NCBI GenBank assembly: GCA_911728435.2
Contig: OU452199.1
Location: 37,831,253-37,895,252 of the forward strand
Length of the DNA: 64,000 bases
Reading direction: 5' to 3'
From: Apoderus coryli
Lineage: Eukaryota > Arthropoda > Insecta > Coleoptera > Attelabidae
Under the pieces are notes generated by a model. That model was not told the origin of the DNA and did no database searches. It was given only the letters and a program-made list of their open reading frames with translations. How positions within the stretch are numbered: the first letter of the stretch is position 1; every line of letters begins with the position of its first letter. A program made the translations under genes and the position numbers. Below, in pieces: positions 59,280 to 64,000 of this stretch.

Positions 59280-59716
59280 CGGTGTACAATAAGTATTAAT
59301 AAACTAACAAAAAATTCTTCAATAATCATATCACCTTTTAAATCATCCAGAGTTCATTAGAAGTATAATATGGTGTTCAAACATAACAATCAATAATACC
59401 ATTGCAAAACATAATCAGTCAAAACAGAAATATAGACTATCACTATGTGTTAAAATTTAACAATCTAAAAATTATTCAGTTGCATTGTCAATGTTCATCA
59501 AAATACAACATTCTAACCATCTATCTTTATAGTCTTCAAACAACAAAAAACGAATAACAAAACACTAAAAACGAGAAACCCACTGACATTTTTTTCAATA
59601 TTCACATATATATATATATTCACTGTATGTATGCATGCATATACAGGAGGAAACATCAAATATATCATTCGTACATTAGAATTTATAAGTTTAACTAGAA
59701 TATGACAGGACTAATA

Positions 59717-60178
59717 TTAAGTATCATTCTTCTTTCTATGTTTATATAAATCAATGAGATGTAGGTATATGTTACTTAAGCCCTGTGTATCCGATCTAAG
59801 GTTGACAGTATCATTCATTTGTATGTGAATCATTTCCAATATATTTCTTTTTTGATAATTTGATTCCTTATCCAAAATGACAGCCTCATCAAAGTTAAAA
59901 TTATGACCAGTATCAAAATGGTGTTGTGCAAGTGCTGTTTTTTCCGGTTTTTGCATGTTGATGTTTCTGCAATCAGATCTATGTTGACCAATCCTCTTTT
60001 TAAAATACTGTCTAGTTTGACCTATGTATTTCCTTTTACATTCACATTCAATGCCATACACTAATTGAGACTGCTTAGAGGTAGGAGTGGTATCTTTAAG
60101 TTGTGTGAAAAGAGAATATCCAACTGTTGACATGTTATAAAAAGCAAATTTAACATCAGTAGCCTTAAAACAATTTTC
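59717..60178 (-). pseudogene. PLE GIY-YIG endonuclease domain
   Basis: The frame reads MSTVGYSLFTQLKD, QLVYGIECECKRKYIGQTRQ, KKRIGQHRSDCRN, TALAQHHFDTGHNFNF and ends YKHRKKNDT. YGI.C.C...YIGQT is the GIY-YIG module with the CxC pair and catalytic R seen in PLE endonucleases, which nick DNA to prime reverse transcription. The domain itself is uninterrupted. It is separated from the RT frame only by a frameshift in a poly-A tract near 60231. MSTVG is probably not a true start but part of one long RT-EN polyprotein. Confidence 0.8.
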
Positions 60179-60912
60179 TATTTTATGTGAAAGACCATGT
60201 ATATAAGGAAACTTGAAATATTTACATTGTTGTTTTTTTTTTGTTGGACATTTGTTGTTATGTTTAATTTTTTCTTATTATATGCTACAATACAACGATT
60301 CACAAATGATCTAGGGTAACTATTTATTTTAAGAATGTTTTTTATTGTATCTACATTACTATCATGGTATGTAGGATGGCTCAAATGTTCAGCTCTATAC
60401 AAAAGACTGTGTATTGTAGCGACTTTCTGTTTGGTTGTGTGATGTGAATAAAAATTGAGAATTCTGTCCGAATTCATAGGTTTTCTATACCAATTTGGTT
60501 TAAGGGTACCATCATCATATCTTTGTATTTGTACATCCAAAAACGGAATTATGCCATCCGATTCAATTTCAAGTGTAAATTGTAAATTTTCGTGGTAATT
60601 GTTGAAAAATGTCAAAATGTTTTCACATTGGTTCTTAGGAATAGCCATGACAGTATCATCTACATAAATTTTCAGAAACTCTATTGTGAACGGCAAAGAT
60701 TTTAATACAGAAGTCACAAGATCATTCATCACGATGTTGGCTAAAGTTGGACTCACTGGGTTTCCCATTGCTGTTCCGTCAAGCTGTAAATATATTACGT
60801 CCTTAAACGTGAAATAACTTGAATCAAAACTAAAGGAAACAAGGTCAAGCAAAGTTTGCTTAGGTATGTCAATGTATGCTGATATATTTGATGTTTCCTC
60901 CTGTATATGCAT
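60179..60912 (-). pseudogene. PLE reverse transcriptase, N-terminally truncated
   Basis: About 230 codons read QLDGTAMGNPVSPTLANIVM (motif B), FLKIYVDDTVMAI (motif C, catalytic DD), IPFLDVQIQR, NWYRKPMNSDRIL and SYPRSFVNRC, the telomerase-like RT signature of Penelope elements. The motif A aspartate and everything upstream are missing because the frame begins inside the terminal repeat. A frameshift in an A10 run (60231-60241) ends this frame as ...IYMVFHIK. The true continuation leads into the GIY-YIG domain. Confidence 0.8.
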
Positions 60913-61270
60913 GCATACATACAGTGAATATATATATATATGTGAATATTGAAAAAAATGTCAGTGGGTTTCTCGTTTTTAGTGTTTTGTTATTCGTTTT
61001 TTGTTGTTTGAAGACTATAAAGATAGATGGTTAGAATGTTGTATTTTGATGAACATTGACAATGCAACTGAATAATTTTTAGATTGTTAAATTTTAACAC
61101 ATAGTGATAGTCTATATTTCTGTTTTGACTGATTATGTTTTGCAATGGTATTATTGATTGTTATGTTTGAACACCATATTATACTTCTAATGAACTCTGG
61201 ATGATTTAAAAGGTGATATGATTATTGAAGAATTTTTTGTTAGTTTATTAATACTTATTGTACACCGTTT

Positions 61271-61316
61271 CAGTGCTTGAAGAAGTAGTAATAAAGAACT
61301 ACGAAACGTCGCATTT
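61271..61316 (+). ncRNA. Hammerhead-like motif, right terminus
   Basis: Inverted partner of 59232-59279 with the same TTGAAGA core, GTAG/CTAC stem II, GAAACGTC and stem I. It is oriented against the RT, as is the hammerhead 5' of the PLE remnant at 23.7 kb. Confidence 0.5.
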
Positions 61317-61517
61317 TTATGAAATAAGAGTTTTTTCTTAAGTATTGTCCTATAACCCAATAATTCAAAATTTCTACATAAATGAGTATAATATGAATTC
61401 AGTTGCAACCTCATCAAAATCAATTGTGTGTGCGATTTTTTAAATTGATTAACAAACGTTGTATATGGCCAAATATCACAAACCTAATTCTAGTTTCTAC
61501 TGAGCGGGAACATAAGA

Positions 61518-63185
61518 TTTATTATTATTATTTTTTATTATTATTAGTCGTAGAACAGTAAACGGTAAAACCGATGAAACTGTTGCTCAGTTCCTAATTT
61601 GAGGTTTTTGAAATATTGATGTCATCCTCACTAATCTTCTATAGCGAGTAGTGGACCAACTGATCGCCATGGTCCTCCATGAAATTGTCCAGCCTGTTCT
61701 TAAAGCTGTCAATCGTTTGCGCCATTATCACCTCTTCAGGTAATGAATTTCATGCATATACAACTCTGTTTGTTATAAAATTCTTCCGAGGAAGTCTAGC
61801 ACATCTCTCCTTGTCAAGTTTCTTACTATTGCCACGCAGATTAGGATTTCTAGCAGGATGAAATACATCGAGACCCACCGAGTAGTAGCCACTAAGTATC
61901 TTGTATGTTTGAATTAGATCGCCTCGTTTTCGTCGATCATAAAGACATGTCAAATTTAAAAGCCTCAATCGCAACTCATATGGTATATGGCTAAATGCAT
62001 GAGGTAGCTTAGTGAATCTCCTCTGAACCCTTTCCAATGCCTCTATGTCCTTAATGAAGTAGGGGGACCAAACGCTGTTGGCATATTCCAATAGTGGTCT
62101 GACATACGATTTATACAATTGCAATATTAGAGAGTTTGATCTCGATTTGAAAGCTCTCTGTATCAGATACCACAGTCTATTAGCTTTCTTCACTGTGGCG
62201 GAAATATGGGCCTCCCACTTCAAATCCGCTGTTACTATGACACCAAGATCCTTCTACTGATTTACAGATCTAACGGCATTTCCATTGATGAAATATGGAG
62301 TCCTGGGATTATTAGCTCCGATGTGTAGTACCTGGCACTTCTCCAAATTCAAGTTCATCAACCAAACCGCCGACCAGGACACTACCCCTTCAATGTCGAT
62401 CTGGAACTCATTATCGTCTCGCAGTGGGTTACAAAACAATTTGGTGTCATCAGCAAAGAAGCTCATGTTTGACGTGATGGTTCTTGTTAAGTCTGATATA
62501 TATGCCAGAAAAAGCAATGGCGCCAGTACAGACCCCTGCGGGACACCACTCAAGACCGGCAATTTAGCGGATAATGCACCATTGGCTCTAACCTGGAAAA
62601 TTCTTTTTGTAAGAAACATCCCAATCCATCTCAGGAGTCCCCCCGCACGCCGTAATGCTCCAATTTCAGCAACAAACGAGCAAATGGCACTCTGTCGAAT
62701 GCTTTCTCAAAATCCAGATACAACACATCCGTAGGCTGACCAACATCATTATGGCTGGTCCATACATTGAGGCACTCCAGAAGATTCGACTCCACCGACC
62801 TCTTGGGCATAAACCCATGTTTTTCATTGGGAATAATATTTGATTCAACTAGAAATGAAGTCATATTTCTGGTAATGACTTTCTCCATGCATTTACAAAG
62901 TTCGCAGGTCAAACTAATAGGTCGATAATTTTCTGCAGCGAACTTGTCACCCTTTTTAAATATAGGTATCACGACAGCATACAACTATTCCTCCGGTAGA
63001 GTGCCCATGTTGATGCATTTTTGCATTGACGTGGCCAATGGTCGTAATACTGATTCAATGCATCTCTGAAGAAACATCGGAGGAATTTAGTTAGCATTTG
63101 CGTCATATCTTTTCAGCACCGTCTCTCTCCAGGGTCTGTGCAATTTGGATTCAGCTAGAATAGTACATATAATCTCTTTTAGCGC
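61518..63185 (-). mobile_element. CR1/Jockey-group LINE, 5'-truncated
   Basis: RT-coding sequence runs on the minus strand from about 63185 to 61750, followed by 200 bp of 3' untranslated sequence and a (TAA)n-like tail at 61518-61547. It is the longest LINE in the window. The endonuclease part is missing. It is closely similar to the fragment at 49438-49962. Confidence 0.8.
61750..63185 (-). pseudogene. LINE reverse transcriptase, several lesions
   Basis: Readable in order: LHRPWRETVLKRYDANAN, PPMFLQRCIESVLRPLATSM, VVIPIFKKGDKFAAENYRPI, EKHGFMPKRSVESNLLEC, LYLDFEKAFDRVPFARLL (motif A), GVPQGSVLAPLLFLAYI (motif B), FFADDTKLFCNPL (motif C as FADD), KDLGVIVTADLKWEAHIS, and SYVRPLLEYANSVWSP. 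Lesions: stops near 63090 and 62990, a frameshift in a G run near 62640, and TAG near 62256. It has all core RT motifs, so it is useful as the reference for this family, but it is not functional. Confidence 0.8.
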
Positions 63186-63886
63186 ATTAAAAAATCAATT
63201 AAGTCCACAACTTTGAATGCTTGAAAAATATTAATTCTGACGGCTCTAAAAACTAGTTTGAAATAGTCGTATCTAATTTAAAAATGCCTAACACGTCTAA
63301 CCAGGACACACGTGTGTTGGTATACATTTCTGCTAATGGCACTATTAGCGTTAAATAGTATCGTATAGTCTTTATAGAAGTATGAAAGGGAAGAGAAAAC
63401 ATAAAATTTATATCGGGAAGTTATTTTCTTAAATGGGGTGACATTTCCGCTAATGAGGATCGATGGTCTTAGGTGTAGGTTTATAAAATCTAATGCAGTG
63501 ATTTGTCTTCATTAACTCATTTCCAAAACATTTTGTTTGTTGTGACACTTTGTTGCGAATAAAATAGTAGACTGACGCGCTATTATACCGACTTTGATCA
63601 ATATTTAGGTTCAAGTAACTTGAGAAGTTTGTAAATAAGTAAGAAATAGTTGTGGTCTGTTCCTAGTACCTAATTAGATCTTTGAAAACTATATAAAAAT
63701 ATTCGTACACAATTTTTTAGGCTATAGATAATTAATATTGTAGCCCTTAGCATTTTGACGCAGAAAAGAACTGCTAAGCTAACTAAAGCATATATAATAC
63801 TTAGCTTCCCCAACTAGATTTATCATGCGTATAGTCAAGTTGAAATTAGTGAGAAATTTAATACAACGTAGCTGAAAGGTCATCTA
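63186..63886. other. No recognisable gene
   Basis: AT-rich and non-coding. Nothing identified. Confidence 0.35.
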
Positions 63887-64000
63887 ATGAGCTGTGAAAG
63901 ACCTGAGTTGAAAGTTCTAGTACTAAAAGAAGATGCTGATTGGGAGCGATTTCTGACAAAGTTCAATAGACGTTGGGCTTGGACTATTGGTAGTTGTGGT
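63887..64000 (+). CDS. ORF open at window edge, unknown
   Basis: It starts at ATG 63887 (in-frame TAG upstream at 63869) and runs 38 codons off the end. It begins MSCERPELKVLVLKEDADW and continues with FLTKFNRRWAW. Amino-acid composition looks like real coding sequence, with balanced charges and several W, but no family can be assigned from so little. It could be the first exon of a host gene or another element. Confidence 0.3.
   Translation, partial: MSCERPELKVLVLKEDADWERFLTKFNRRWAWTIGSCG

Larger units (their letters stand above)
59168..61379 (-). mobile_element. Penelope-like element with 500-bp inverted termini
   Basis: Two arms (59168-59667 and 60880-61379) are inverted copies with very few differences and enclose RT and GIY-YIG coding sequence on the minus strand. 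Each arm has a hammerhead-like motif and an (AT)n block. The first codons of the RT ORF (MHIQEETSNIS) lie inside the right arm, so the coding region joins a terminal repeat directly and the RT amino-terminus is missing. Inverted terminal repeats are known for PLEs. Nearly identical arms suggest a recent insertion despite truncation. Confidence 0.85.

Overview
This window reads as AT-rich, non-coding DNA from an insect nuclear genome, full of mobile-element remains. The evidence is the repeat content: decayed Jockey/CR1-like and RTE-like LINEs ending in (TTA)n-type tails, Penelope-like elements (PLEs) carrying hammerhead-ribozyme motifs, Tc1/mariner elements of the DD41D kind, many short TA-flanked inverted-repeat elements, and one Ty3/gypsy fragment. 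There are no bacterial operons, rRNA genes or CRISPR arrays, and I found no host gene with recognisable exons. The species cannot be named from the sequence alone.

Layout. 0-10 kb: a foldback element (1839-3163) with a LINE 3' end inside it, an inverted pair of PLE termini (3.37-4.13 kb), an RNase H fragment (6.46 kb), a mariner tail (7.89 kb), and LINE fragments at 8.9 and 9.4 kb. 10-23 kb: a three-level nest of inverted-repeat elements (10991-13069), a Tc1 tail (14.06 kb), and an apparently identical 2,789-bp tandem duplication (16699-22276). 23-36 kb: a PLE endonuclease remnant, two 5'-truncated LINEs (24.87 kb on plus, 35.56 kb on minus), and four hammerhead motifs within 1.1 kb (30.88-31.92 kb). 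36-38.4 kb: the best-preserved element, a mariner-type transposon with an uninterrupted 357-codon transposase between nearly identical 340-bp inverted repeats. 39-52 kb: LINE fragments (40.0, 41.5, 43.8, 49.4 kb), a 1.9-kb inverted-repeat element inside a probable tRNA-derived SINE, a gypsy RT/RNase H fragment, a 671-bp inverted-repeat element with reiterated internal motifs, and a pogo-like derivative that still encodes a PHD-like zinc finger. 52-64 kb: a second, broken DD41D element (52825-55370) with a LINE 3' end inside one arm, a PLE with 500-bp inverted termini (59168-61379), a long minus-strand LINE RT (61.5-63.2 kb), and a short ORF open at the window edge.

Most of these elements are dead. 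The 36.3-38.4 kb transposon looks recently active. The most unusual theme is the set of about eleven hammerhead or hammerhead-like motifs, mostly in head-to-head pairs belonging to several PLE terminal-repeat families. Some keep a canonical catalytic core, and others share one substitution in it.
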